A stretch of DNA of 64,000 nucleotides, from assembly GCA_003194525.1 (NCBI GenBank), contig NBIV01000095.1, forward strand, positions 186,001 through 250,000. Direction: 5' to 3'. Position numbers and translations under genes: made by a program. Under the pieces are notes generated by a model. That model searched no databases. It was given only the letters and a program-made list of their open reading frames with translations, and was not told the DNA's origin. Positions 39,943-50,636 of this stretch are shown here, piece by piece (position 1 is the first letter of the stretch; every line of letters starts with the position of its first letter). This DNA is from Gracilariopsis chorda. Its lineage: Eukaryota; Rhodophyta; Florideophyceae; Gracilariales; Gracilariaceae.

Positions 39943-39963
39943 TGGTAGAGATAAGAATTATCC

Positions 39964-40456
39964 AATCAGAAGAAAACGCTTGTGATATTGCGATTGTGTC
40001 ATTTCAGTTTGGATAAAGAAGAACCTATAACAACGCTTTTTATTGGCTCTTGGCGATGTAGAATCAAGTGAACAATAAAAACAAGTTTCGCTTAACGCTA
40101 TTGTACTAGATTAGAGAACGAAACACATGGCAGGCTTATTACTAATTGTTCTGGTCGCTATCCAATCAAATTCCTACCTTGTCGAGATAAGCATTTTGGT
40201 TCAATCGAGCAGCAACAGGGTTTTTAGCGGCATTTCTGGCGACAAAGAAATCCACCACAAGAAACGGTAACATTCATTCATATAAATTAATAATTTATTC
40301 ATTAAAACCTCAGTAATTCATAGTAGCATATTTTGCCTCTTCGGCCCTCTGGATATGCAGATATAACATATCTACATATCTTGCTCATGTACAATAAGGA
40401 TTCTGTTTCATGCGTATCTACCTTTGCCTGCTTATCTTAAGCTTAGCCCATCGACT
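39964..40456. other. Intergenic AT-rich stretch
   Basis: Nothing recognised apart from AATAAAAAC near 40,073. It probably includes the 3' flank of the SIMPL gene. Confidence 0.5.
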
Positions 40457-41161
40457 CTAAGCATTCACCAGCTCGAACTGAAGGTTTACGTTGCTGGTGA
40501 CCTGAAGCTCACCAGAAGCAATAGGCACACCAAAGCCTGCTGCGCCCGCATCAAGTGAGACAGCACGCGGGAGCGGTGCTTGGATACTCTGGTCACTTAT
40601 AGCAATCAACCGTCCAACGCTAATTCCAGCGGCGGCAGCATAGACGCCTGCAGTACGTGTGGCGTCAGCAACAGCTGCAGCACGGGCAGTATCGGTGATT
40701 TCTTGGTTATCCTCAATGCTGAAGGACACTCCGGAGACTTGGTTGCTTCCAGCAGTAACCAAAGCATCCAAGATCTGTCCCAGCTTGTCGATATCTCGAA
40801 CGATGACGCGCACTTGATTAGAAACCCGATAGCCTGTGATTCCGAGTTGTTCCCCGTTAGGTCCGCGTCGGAACTGAGGGTTGACGTTGAAGAAGCTTGT
40901 TTGAACATCCCGGTCTTCGATTCCTTGTTCAGAGAGAACTGCCAGGACGCTTTGAAATTGTCGATTGTTAGCCGCCAACGCCTCCTGGGCCGTAGCCGCA
41001 GTGGTCTGAACACCGGTGTTAATGGTGGCAGTGTCCGGCGGAGCGCTTCCTGTACCACGACCGGAGACGGTGATGGTGCGAGGTATGTTTTGGGATCGGG
41101 CGGAGGTGGCCATTGTGAAGAACACTATCACAAGAACGGTGGAAAGCTTTGAGAAGACCAT
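40457..41161 (-). CDS. Secreted SIMPL-domain (DUF541) protein
   Basis: An intact 234-residue single-exon gene. Residues 1-23 form a signal peptide (LSTVLVIVFFTMATSARS, likely cut before QN). Residues 26-215 form a SIMPL domain: the opening strand RTITVSGRG, ATINTGVQTTAATAQEAL, then a long middle (RVSNQVRVIVRDIDKLG; VSFSIEDNQEI; ARAAAVADATRTAGVYAAAAG) and a final strand region ending LQFELVNA. SIMPL proteins are mainly bacterial periplasmic or secreted proteins; one is linked to oxidative stress and the mouse one to kinase signalling. A eukaryotic secreted family of this type suggests old transfer from bacteria (inference). About two thirds of the residues match the copy at 45,094-45,807. The start is set by the signal peptide; a TATA-like box lies about 95 bp upstream. 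Confidence 0.88.
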   Translation of the reverse strand: MVFSKLSTVLVIVFFTMATSARSQNIPRTITVSGRGTGSAPPDTATINTGVQTTAATAQEALAANNRQFQSVLAVLSEQGIEDRDVQTSFFNVNPQFRRGPNGEQLGITGYRVSNQVRVIVRDIDKLGQILDALVTAGSNQVSGVSFSIEDNQEITDTARAAAVADATRTAGVYAAAAGISVGRLIAISDQSIQAPLPRAVSLDAGAAGFGVPIASGELQVTSNVNLQFELVNA

Positions 41162-41255
41162 ATTTTTAGGAACTCAGGGAGACGGGTGGCAGAACCGGGG
41201 AAAGGAAGAAGGGTGGGCGAGGTCGAAGGAGAGCCCCATGCTCGAGATTCTCGCC

Positions 41256-41265
41256 TTTTAAATAA
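41256..41265 (-). promoter_or_regulatory. TATA-like box of the SIMPL gene
   Basis: On the minus strand, TTATTTAAAA lies about 95 bp before the ATG of the SIMPL gene, a fair distance for a TATA box with a short leader. Sequence match only. Confidence 0.4.
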
Positions 41266-42130
41266 GAACTTACCCTTCCAGAAACAAAACGGAATCAGAA
41301 AGCGAGGGAATGTAAATGACATGATGTCATATCTTACTGGTCTCTGGACCGAAGGGTGGATCGTTGGTAATCTAACATCTTCTACGAAACACAACCGAGG
41401 CAGAAAACACCACCTGCGAGATACGAGTGCAGCAATGCCTTGTGTCGAACTGGAACGAACTTCGTACTAATGAGTGGCTTAATCGTGGAGTTCGAATAGA
41501 CTCCGGCATTAGAGTACTCCAGTGTCCCTTGCTGCCGATTGCCGTTAAAGTTATCCGCGGGGGCGCCGCTACGAAGAAAACATTTCGACAATACATGTCA
41601 AAATGCCTGACGCATTGGTTGGGGAAGTTCATCACGATCATGGCGCTGTGGTAAAGATTATGATGGCCGTTATAGCCCATGTCGATAATTTGCAACTGCA
41701 CACGACAATGTTCTTGCTGGCTGCATCACTCGGCCTTGCTTTCTTCTTCGCTTGCACTTTTTAAGTTCCAACTGGTCTCGACGTAATGGAGAGAACGAGT
41801 AGGAAAAAGGGTGGAAGGTTATGTGTCTTCTACCAAGGGTAGCTGTCACATGTTGTCACAAGGAGTCTCCTTTGCTCACTACACTGTACAGTTCTGTAGA
41901 ATGACTGTCTGCGGTTCGAGCCAATAGTCATCGCCAGTCAAAGTCAAAAAAATCTCAACCCATCTCCCGCTGACTCTGAAATTAGGAGATCCTAAATCAG
42001 AACCCTACATTTCCAGAACGGGGCTTTTGAAAATTCACAAGCAACCTCACGTGTCCAGCGATGCCACGGGCCCGAAGAGTAGTTTGGAGGTCTATACTGT
42101 GCTGCGCACACGGCTACTGGTATAATAATA

Positions 42131-42355
42131 TCAAACTCCACTGCACTTCTGAACAATTTCGGTTCCCTCGTTGTAGACAACACCTCTCTCTCTGCTCATT
42201 GGAACCAACAATGGTAAGTTAAACACCACAGACATCATGTTGATGATCATCATGGGTGGCAGGTGTGAAGTTATCAAGTCGATGGCACCGTGCTGTAAAT
42301 CAATTGCACCCTTTCGTTTCATCTTAACTGTTAGACAAACATGCAGCAAATGCAC
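42131..42355 (-). pseudogene. Possible ABC-2 (ABCG-type) transporter remnant
   Basis: One 74-codon frame holds a hydrophobic segment and then a polar turn, PMMIINMMSVVFNLPLLVPM followed by SRERGVVYNEG. This resembles the place in ABCG-type transporters where a membrane helix is followed by ERxVxYxE. No ATPase domain or further helices are found nearby, so at best it is a scrap. Very tentative. Confidence 0.22.
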
Positions 42356-43353
42356 GAGAGACTCGGCAAAACTCTAGAGGGCAAACCATCACGAGCGCCA
42401 TCAAATCTGCTGTATGCAAAAATGTTGCAGGTTTTAGGTTCGGTTTGTCAATACATACGAGATCCTCTATAGATTTGACGTCTTTATGCAGTGAGATTTC
42501 AATGCAGCAACGTGCGAGCAATGATGTTCTTATCCCCGAAACGACTTGGCGATAAATGCGAGTAGTGATGAAAATCTAGTGACCTGGAGCTGCGTATGAT
42601 TTTCGTCATAACCTTCTTGGACTGCCAAAAGATCCAGTATGTAATCTTCTCTATCCCAGTTTGTAATCACCATCGTCCTGTGAGATTTTCAGGGACCGCT
42701 CTGAAATCGTTTATGCAGCTGCTGGATAACTCACTAATTCATTCGAATCAATGAGTAGTCGCGATATATATTGCAGGTCTTGTCACCGTTCTCCCCTGCG
42801 TTGAAAACCTTCCGTCTAGACGTTTGTTCCTTGTTGATATGTAGCTGTAGTTGAAAAAGGGCATGAGGGTCGCTCATGCCGATATCTTCGTTCATCGCTT
42901 TTCTTATACATTAAAATTACGGAGTTGAAAACGGATGCTGCTATGATGAATAGAGCCGTTGAAATCTTCAACAGGGTGCAAGGGCAACAAAGCAGAGATA
43001 GCCTTAGAGGGTTTTATATTCAGAATTACAGCGGCGCTTCCTACACTGTGTGTCATATGCGATCCAAATTCACTGAATGTAGGAATCTGCGACCATGTCG
43101 ATTCGAAAGACCAGCATCGCGGCTTGCACACTAATGCAATGAATGTTTAAAACAAAAAAAAGCCTCCTACGCATCGGCACTCTGAAAAGGTGTAGTGGAG
43201 TTGATGGTGCGAATATTCTTTTGGTTTCATAACTTGTATATTCGGGCCTTGTGTGCACTGGCTGCAAGCATGTTTGGGAGTTTAGCAATGAAACGAAAAA
43301 GAGCAATTGAAATACGGCTCGTTGGATATCGGCCGTAATTAGAGGTCTAACAA

Positions 43354-43432
43354 GAACACCGGTGATGTAGCTGTTACAAACGTAAACGGTGATGTAGCTG
43401 TTACGTTTGTAACAGCTACATCACCGGTGTTC
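43354..43432. repeat. Perfect 32-nt foldback (hairpin)
   Basis: Arms 43,354-43,385 and 43,401-43,432 are exact reverse complements over 32 nt (starting GAACACCGGTGATGTAGC). The 15-nt loop (ACGGTGATGTAGCTG) is itself a partial direct copy of the arm. No coding role. Confidence 0.95.
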
Positions 43433-45093
43433 ATGTTTAACCTCTTACCCCCTTTTTGGTAACTATTCAAAGAGAGTTGTTGGCGACAACGAGGGGTATA
43501 TATTATGCAGATATTGACCAAATTCGGCTGTGCTGTAGATTATAGACGATTGCTATGGATTCGCGTAACTGACCAGATTAATAAATAGCAAGGATTAACC
43601 CTCATATAAGGTATTATTACCAGGGACCCTTTTAGAAGGCAAGGAAGGTGAGCATGTTCGTCTTTTTGACCAGACGCAGAGCTTTGTGAATCAAAACACG
43701 TTTGGTCGGATTCAAGCACGTGCGAGATCAAGGAGCATAAGTGAAGGCGGAGTGGGGGGTGTTTGGATATGTTGATTCTTCTTTCGATGGTCTCGCGCCT
43801 GTCCCTAATCTTAGCAACAATGAACAGATTTCTAGGCTTTCTCACCACGAGAAGGGCCCATTTGCTTTCTATTTTTACCAAAGGCCCGGCGGGCAGAAAG
43901 TCCGGCTCCTTGTTGTGATAAATCCGATCCCCCTCCTGACCATGCTAGCGGGCATCGTTTCACGACCAACTCAGAGTTCAGCTCGTTGGTTTCAAGAGCA
44001 TGTTGGTCTACATGAAAGACCTGAAATCCATTCTAGGTCTTAGGCAAGAAGGCTTTCTGCAAAACAAGCCCTACCGCGTTCTCGGAATCTAGAACAGAGC
44101 CAGGCAAGTCCCACACACTTAAGGCGGCTGCAAAGCTTTCCACGAGATCGGGAAAGACATAAACAGCAATGGGTGGTGAGAAGGCATCTGTATTCTGAGT
44201 TGAAATTCGACACCGTTACACTTCAAGTGAACGAGGCCAACACAGATCGTAGGAAAACGGGTGCTGGGCCCATTTGCAACTTTTGCTGGCATCCGCGACA
44301 ACAACAACAACAAACAATTCTTGGTTGCCTCCTTTCATATCCCATAAGAAAATTCTTTCAAACCCAGTAAAAAAGAGCAGAACTCAGTCTTCCTACGCAG
44401 CAACCCTGATTTCTTTCTAGCATGGCCAGGATCGCTACCAAGCTGCGCTCTGTATCATATAATAGTCTTGGTGATCGCTTTCACGAATAGGTCGGCGAAA
44501 TCCTCTTTCCAATCGAATTGTATTTCTATTCCTTTGACTGCATACAACTTGTGCCGACGACGAAGCATCGAGAGAACCATTTTGTTCCAACTGATGGACA
44601 CTCAAAAGAGTAGCAAAGGTTTTTCTTAGCCATATGTATCCTCGTTTCGTGCTCTTGATATTGCATCACCTGTTTTTTCTCACAAGTTCCTTTAACCGTT
44701 TCACTATAAAACAATGTAAACTGATACATAAAGCAGATGAATCTGGCCAACTGGGTGGCGAATTGTAAACATTCGTTTGGCGTTTTGCAGACATGTCACC
44801 GGTGCTGCGAAGTGCGAAGACCTCTTTGCCAGTAATATTGCAGCGCTTATCAGGTAATAATATCTACAAGAAACCTCTTCTCCAACCTGTAGCTCTCAGC
44901 CCGCTTGAAACAAGATAAAAGTTTGGCGAGCCAATCACCATACCAAGACTACTCTCTTATCGGATATATATATCTGTTAATTCTTCGGGAGTGAAAGGTT
45001 TAGTATCAAGACACATGTCGGCATTGCATCGTCTCTTTCATTCGGCGACTAACTCCTTTGCCCTCCACACATTCATTTCAGGAACGCTTCCGT

Positions 45094-45807
45094 TCATGCG
45101 TTTATAAGTTCAAACTGGAGAGTTACTGAGCTTGAAACTTCGAGTTGTCCAGTAGCGATAGGAACCCCCCCATTTCCACCAACACCAAAGGCGGCAATTG
45201 AAGCCCGGGGCAATGAAGACCCAGATTGATCTGTGATGGCAATCAGTTTTCCAACTTGAACCCCAGCTGCTCCAGCTAAGACGCCCGCAGTACGAGTAGC
45301 ATCAGCAACTGCGGAAGTGCGTGCTGTCTTCAAAAGTTCCTTATTGTTTTCAATACTGAAACCCACACTGGAAACTCGGTTGCTTCCAGCAGCTATGAGA
45401 GCATCCAATACTTGTCCCAGCTGGTCCAAGTCACGAACAATGATACGCACTTGGTTAGATACTTCGTACCCAGTGATGCGAATGATCTCAAAGTTTGGTC
45501 CGCGTTCGAACTGAGGATTCACATTGAAGGAGCTCGTTTGAACATCTCGGTCCTCAATACCTTGTTCAGAAATAACTCTTAGTACTTGCTGAAACTGTTG
45601 ATTGTTGGCCGTCAGCGCTTCCTGGGCTGTGGCGGCAACCGTCGAAACACCCGTATTAATGGTAGCCGTGTCCGGTGGCGCACTTGCAGAGCCGCGACCA
45701 GAGACGGTAATCGTGCGAGGTATTGCTTGGCCGTAAACAGTAGAGACAAACGAGAAGAAGATCAGTCCGAGGGCGGTGGCCGTTTTGGAAAAGTATTTGC
45801 TCGTCAT
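45094..45807 (-). CDS. Secreted SIMPL-domain (DUF541) protein, second intact copy
   Basis: An intact 237-residue gene. Residues 1-25 form a signal peptide (TATALGLIFFSFVSTVYG, likely cut before QA). The SIMPL domain follows from RTITVSGRGSASAPPDTATI to LQFELINA, with the same landmarks as the copy at 40,457 (ISEQGIEDRDVQT, VSNQVRIIVRDLDQLG, ARTSAVADATRTAGVL). The N-terminal peptide differs in sequence from that copy, while the domain is well kept. The dead copy at 26,536-27,232 is its close duplicate, including the region upstream. It probably acts outside the cell or in the secretory route; the substrate is unknown. Confidence 0.88.
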   Translation of the reverse strand: MTSKYFSKTATALGLIFFSFVSTVYGQAIPRTITVSGRGSASAPPDTATINTGVSTVAATAQEALTANNQQFQQVLRVISEQGIEDRDVQTSSFNVNPQFERGPNFEIIRITGYEVSNQVRIIVRDLDQLGQVLDALIAAGSNRVSSVGFSIENNKELLKTARTSAVADATRTAGVLAGAAGVQVGKLIAITDQSGSSLPRASIAAFGVGGNGGVPIATGQLEVSSSVTLQFELINA

Positions 45808-46107
45808 GGTTCTCTGTGCAGAAAATAGTGTGAAGCTTGTTCAAGAACAGCAGCTGAATGGTTGCAGATAGTTTCAAGAAATCCAGTGACGATCGTATGT
45901 ATTGCTTGTAGATCGAGGCAGAAGTCGAACATAGCAGCATTTATGAAGACCCCCACAGTTTATGCCTTGGTTACACTTCCTCACGGCAAAGAACACTCTT
46001 GCCTACGGCGTTGTCCATGCCTTGTTATTTCATTCAAGAGATCTAGCTTGTGCATGCGAGATAGAGAGTCAGCAATGCCTTCTCTCGAGTTCGCAAAAGC
46101 CGCCCAT

Positions 46108-46791
46108 TTAGGGAAGCTCAGCCAAAGGCATGAGTATGGGACACTGGCATGCAATGGCAGTCGAAATTCTGACCTTCAGAAGCACAATAGAAATACTGCA
46201 TCCTGAACGTTCTGATGGAGAACATGAAAATGCGAAGGCGTTTCCGACGCTCCGAATACAGTACTGCTGGGTACAATTCGATCCCGCTTCACGAGGTCTC
46301 CCGTTTACCCGTCTTCCCTCCGCCAACGAGGGAACCGAAATGGACAGGCGATAGACCAACAACCTTTCAGCCACACACACACAGTACTGCTGTACGGTTC
46401 TGTACTTTATAGACGTTAATAAATTGCATTGGAAGCACATACTGTATGTGCTTCCAATGCATTTTGTCGAGTGAAGTACCAAGGGTAACTTTATGTGGAA
46501 AGATCGTGTACACTCTTGTTCGGAATTTACGAAGCTGGCGTTTCCATCGACGGCCAAAAAGATGCTTGATTGTACCCACCGTGCTTTGAGAGCTATCCCA
46601 ATTGTGTACGTCATTTTACAGACAAACGACGCGGGTGATGACAAAACGTAAACAAGCTCAAAATGTAGCTCAGATAGCACAAAAACAAAGTAAAAGAAGC
46701 TTGAAAACTCACCTGAGGTCAAACAAACAGCGAATGCAAGCGTAGGTGGCACACCTGTGTGGATCCATACTTTGACAGCAAGTAAACACAA
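46108..46791 (-). CDS. Hypothetical open frame, doubtful
   Basis: A 227-codon minus-strand frame about 300 bp upstream of the SIMPL gene on the same strand. It has a hydrophobic stretch near residues 20-55 (FFYFVFVLSELHFELVYVL) and is cysteine-rich, but no domain is seen. A perfect hairpin (46,425-46,461) lies inside it, which argues against a conserved protein. It could be chance. Confidence 0.2.
   Translation of the reverse strand: MCLLAVKVWIHTGVPPTLAFAVCLTSGEFSSFFYFVFVLSELHFELVYVLSSPASFVCKMTYTIGIALKARWVQSSIFLAVDGNASFVNSEQECTRSFHIKLPLVLHSTKCIGSTYSMCFQCNLLTSIKYRTVQQYCVCVAERLLVYRLSISVPSLAEGRRVNGRPREAGSNCTQQYCIRSVGNAFAFSCSPSERSGCSISIVLLKVRISTAIACQCPILMPLAELP
46425..46461. repeat. Perfect 17-nt hairpin
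   Basis: Arms TGCATTGGAAGCACATA (46,425-46,441) and its complement (46,445-46,461) with a 3-nt CTG loop. After one mismatch the stem resumes with AAA/TTT. Confidence 0.95.
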
Positions 46792-46902
46792 ACTGAAAGT
46801 AAAACAATTGAGAACATAATCTCAGCCGACAGCATGTAGTAGGCAAACAAATGAAACATGCTATGATAATAAGCGGCAGATTAAAACATCATGTCTGGTT
46901 CA

Positions 46903-47160
46903 CAAGAATATGCCTTCGGATCCATCTTTGGCTGGGCGCAGCAAAGAAGGTTCTTCATGCTGGGTCAAAGTCAAAATTTGGTTTATGGATCTGAAAGAGT
47001 AGTGGCGGCACAATTGTAAAGTTTATCTAAGTTTAAAAGACATGTAGGCTGTCCAAGTGCACTTGATTGGAATTGGCTTGCACTGCCCAAATGACTGACG
47101 TCCCACCCACTTTGCTTCTTAACGTCTGGCACCCCTGTAGTGCATCAGTGCAGTATATTG
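46903..47160 (-). mobile_element. 3' half of a short Helitron (copy G)
   Basis: On the minus strand it matches the 3' half of copy F: GCAGTCATTTG, GCCAATT-CAATCAAGTG, the GCTGCGCCCAGCCAAAGATG block and the end GGCATATTCTTG before a T. The 5' half is missing. Confidence 0.65.
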
Positions 47161-47166
47161 CCCTAG

Positions 47167-47484
47167 AAGCGTGCAAAATCCGCCTTTGCTACTAAGCCAG
47201 ATGGTCGAAAGCACGAGTATGATACCATAAACCCGAGTGATGACTGTGTCTTACTGACATACCACCCACACGGCTCTCTCAACGAGTCTCTTATTGAGAT
47301 TTTCTATGACATTCCCAACTCCAGTGTTCGCTTCTCAGATATCTGTATTAGAATGGCTCTGGATGCATCAAAACTTCGGGCCGATAAAAAGACGAATGTA
47401 CTGGTTTGGTGCTCTTGGGACTTCAACCACGAAGAAGATGTACTCAATGTGAATTCGTCGGTAGTGGAAATGAATTATATGTGA
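47167..47484 (+). pseudogene. Coding fragment of an unknown gene
   Basis: A plus-strand open stretch of about 105 codons without a start ATG and with clearly protein-like text: PSDDCVLLTYHPHGSLNESL, IEIFYDIPNSSVRFSDICIR, then NVLVWCSWDFNHEEDVLN. It stops at 47,484, about 90 bp before the Copia element, and a broken Helitron copy lies just upstream. It looks like one exon or a remnant of a host gene. I do not recognise the family. Confidence 0.45.
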
Positions 47485-47575
47485 AAAAGATTGACCGTCG
47501 TTATCCAACAGATTTAGGATAAAAACCTTCTGTTGTAGACAAAAGAATGATCTTCGTCAAGCTGCCGTTGTATAT

Positions 47576-47952
47576 TGTCAATAAAACTCTATTATTGGAA
47601 AAAGCAGTACAGCGGTAGGCACAGCTAGTATCGAAAAAAAACTGTAGCACCTTTGCTTAGTATGAACAAGTTGATGTACAAAGGTGGGATGGGGAACAGG
47701 CGACAAGCGAGGGCCGAGCTCTGTCACTTCTCTTTTATACCGGTGGAGAAAGAAACTAGTCGTCGTTCTACACCACAATTATCCTAAAATGCGCGCATCA
47801 ATGCGGTATTGTAAGCAACCATCCCACCATCCTCGGAGATGGTGAGAAGGCAGGACGCTTTTTCACCATCCCCAAGGATGGTGAGATGGTCCGTTGTATC
47901 TAAACTCTCCTCACAATCTGACGAAAATGGTGTGAGGAGTGCATCTCTCACA
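47576..47952 (-). repeat. Copia 3' LTR
   Basis: 377 bp, TGTC...CACA on the plus strand. It contains a GATGGTGAGA/CACCATCC hairpin region (47,815-47,900) also found in the partner LTR. Confidence 0.93.
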
Positions 47953-47967
47953 TTTCCCCTTCTTTCT
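47953..47967 (-). other. Copia polypurine tract
   Basis: On the element strand AGAAAGAAGGGGAAA lies directly before the 3' LTR, as expected of the plus-strand primer. Confidence 0.85.
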
Positions 47968-47972
47968 ATTGC

Positions 47973-49247
47973 TTACAATTGTAGCGTAAAATTACGTATA
48001 ACTAATTGATGAATATCTAAAATGCATTTGGAAGTAATTTTGTGGTTGAAATTGGCTTCAAGAACTGCAGAAATATCGTTCATGAGTCGCGTTTTAGATG
48101 TTGCCGAATTTTTGGTTATTACGTCCAATAGACTTTTTGACTCAGTCAAAATCGTGATCGGGATTTTCTTTCCGAGTATGGACTCTGATTCATGTTTCAT
48201 AACGTTAAAAACGTCGAATACATCTGCAAATGCGTATAGGTGGCCTCCAAAGACGGATCTTGTAGCTTGCCGGCTTTTGTGACTTGTGAAATGAAGAATA
48301 TTGCATTTCTCGTATTTTTCAACGAGAATAATTGTGCATCTGATCTGTGATGAGTTTTCCGTATTATTGGCGAATGATAAATCGGAATAGACCTTAATGT
48401 GAAGTCAATTAACATCAAATGTAACATATTTCGGACATATATTTTGGCTTTGCTGAGAATGTTTTACTAATTTGTTGATGTTTTTTACATCTTCATGTGA
48501 GAAAGATTGATCCGTAACTTGAGCAGCCATGTTGACAGCACAGCAAATATCTGGTCACATGTGGGTCAACCAAGCAAGTTTATGTCTCAATGAACGGAAA
48601 TCAGAGAAGGTGCAATCTTTTGGAAGAATTCGCAATCGTTTGACATAATGTTCCTGACTTTTTGAAAATCCGTTATCGGTTGTGCATAATCTTACGCCAG
48701 GAAATAGAGCGGAATCCATTTCGAAGTACTTTGATTCAAACTTCTGAACTGCGAGTTTTGCCTTTTGGAGGAACTGGTCGTTTCCACATTGAAAGAGGTC
48801 ATCTACGTAAACACCGGTTAAGCCAATGACTTTTGACTGTTCGTGTTTCATAAATAGTGACATATCTTCTTTTGTCGGTTTACTTCCTAGGTCTTCTTTC
48901 AGATGAGTGGTTATTGTTATGTACCAATAGTCTCCAGAGTCTGAACGTCCATAAAAAAGGCGAAGAAGTTCCAGTAACATGTCTGCTGGAAGTTCCAGTT
49001 CTTTTGGAGGTTTCAAGTATACCTTACGCGTGAGCTTCTGTAAGGACTGCAAGTAGGCTTGAAGAACACCTTTGTTCCATATATATCCAAGAATAGTGGC
49101 GATAGTAACGAGAATTCGGGTTAAATATTGTCTTAGATTAAGAGAAGTGTGGACGAGAAGAGCTTTTTCTGGATCTTTGTGCCCTTGGGCTACAAATCTG
49201 GCTTTGAATATCTCTTCATCAGTTTCCGGGTTTTTGATGGCGAGCAC
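47973..49247 (-). CDS. Copia reverse transcriptase and RNase H region
   Basis: Copia-type RT: FKARFVAQGHKDPEK, the conserved stretch GVLQAYLQS, VYLKPPKEL and the catalytic VYVDDLFQCG. RNase H remains near 47,973-48,200 (ILTESKSLLDVI; a Copia-type end). The region is broken. Confidence 0.85.
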
Positions 49248-49283
49248 AAATCGGCCAGTAAGAATATTGGCGTCTTCTGACCC

Positions 49284-50492
49284 TTAGTTTTGTCTAATGA
49301 CTTTCCACGTTCCGCGGGAGGCTAATCCTGCCAGCGCTTTTCGTTTGGACTCACTGAATGCTGGTAGATTCCGACGGTGATCGGAAGGACCTAACACTTC
49401 AGTGATTTGAACATCATAAAGTTGAAAATCCCCAGGAAGTATTGCTTCGAGACAAGTATGAAGGTTGTCCATTAGTTCGTCACGATGGAATGGTTTGATT
49501 TGCGCAATACAATGTTGGACTGTTTCTCCATTGCGACTAATGAAAACCTGCTTGTCGTCAATTTTCACACTTTTGTAGGGTCGAGTCCATTTTATTGGCT
49601 TCAAGTCCTCACGATAAACAAGAACTTCTTGTCCAATCTTCAATTTTTTGGATGCAGCAGATGGAATGCGAGCGACGATTGCACGGCGCAAACGAAGCTC
49701 CGAAGTGATTGTTTCCATTTCAGTGCGCGCGATTTGAAGAGCTTTCATTCGCTCTTCATGATCTGGAAGTTCTGTGCTAAAGGGTTGAAAGCGAGGAAGA
49801 TCTCCGAATACGAGTAGTGAAGGCACAAGTCCTTCGGGGTTCATTTTATGGTCCATAGACTGGACAGCAAGTCAAATAGCTAGAGCAATAGGGAAGTTGG
49901 GCTCGCTGTAGCGAATCTTTTGATAAATACGACGTAAGGGTTCATAGTACCGTTAATGTGGTCCAAGAGCGCTATGACTTTCATCTCCTGAGAATTGTAA
50001 TGTGATTCCAGCCATGCTTGTCAGTTCTTTCCATCGAGCGGATGTGAATTGTCTGCCTTTATCCAATTTCATTTTGTCTGGATATCCAGTGTACAATTTA
50101 GCCCAACAACTGAGAAACGCGTACCCGATTGCTTCAGTGGTTTGGTTCTTGAGAAAAACTGCAGAGGAGAAGTGCGTTTGTGTTTCAACAACGTGTAGAA
50201 CTGGCATTTTGTACAAAAACATAAGATCCAGAGCAATTTCACTGTTGAATATTATTTTGCTTGGAATTGATACTTGAAAGGACTGCGGCCCGGGAGTAAA
50301 ACGTTGGCACGTACCACATGATTTTGAAAGACGCTCTATGAGTTTCCTAGTCTCGGGTGTGGCATTTTCTGGCTTTGATCGGGAGATCAAGTTGAAAAGC
50401 TTGTTTGCGCTTGGATGGTAGAAGTGCAAATGCATTTTTCGAAGTTCATTCTGTTTGTACAGTATCTCACAGAAGTCCCATTCTAAGTACAT
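49284..50492 (-). CDS. Copia integrase region
   Basis: Integrase zinc finger (HLHFYHPSANKLFNLI, then CGTCQRF), core (IALDLMFLYKMPVLHVV; KLDKGRQFTSARWKEL) and a basic C-terminal part (KLKIGQEVLVYREDLKPIKW). It lies before RT, as in Copia. The region is broken. Confidence 0.82.
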
Positions 50493-50636
50493 ATGACCGA
50501 ATGTACGGGTGATTGATATCGACTAATTGAACTTCTTGCTGAGTAACATGTTGTACACGTTTTCAGCTACAAGAGCGTGTAGGTCCAAAATATCGAGTCC
50601 AATAAGAAGAGGTACGGAGGCGTCGACGACGTCAAT

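Larger units (their letters stand above)
41280..45093. other. Gene-poor stretch between the SIMPL genes
   Basis: About 3.8 kb with no convincing complete gene on either strand. It holds a possible membrane-protein remnant (42,131-42,355) and a perfect foldback (43,354-43,432). Other open frames of 60-115 codons show no domain. Confidence 0.5.

Noticed and set aside
41372-41701. Open frames of 75-109 codons on both strands upstream of the first SIMPL gene
   Set aside because: No domain, no start context and overlapping frames on both strands; treated as chance.
43741-44043. 100-codon plus-strand frame
   Set aside because: Overlapped by an equally open minus-strand frame and without any recognisable motif.
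47812-47985. TTGTAAGCAA / TTGCTTACAA inverted pair taken as ends of a small DNA transposon
   Set aside because: One arm lies inside the Copia LTR and the other in its polypurine flank; the LTR limits are fixed by the TATAT target duplication.
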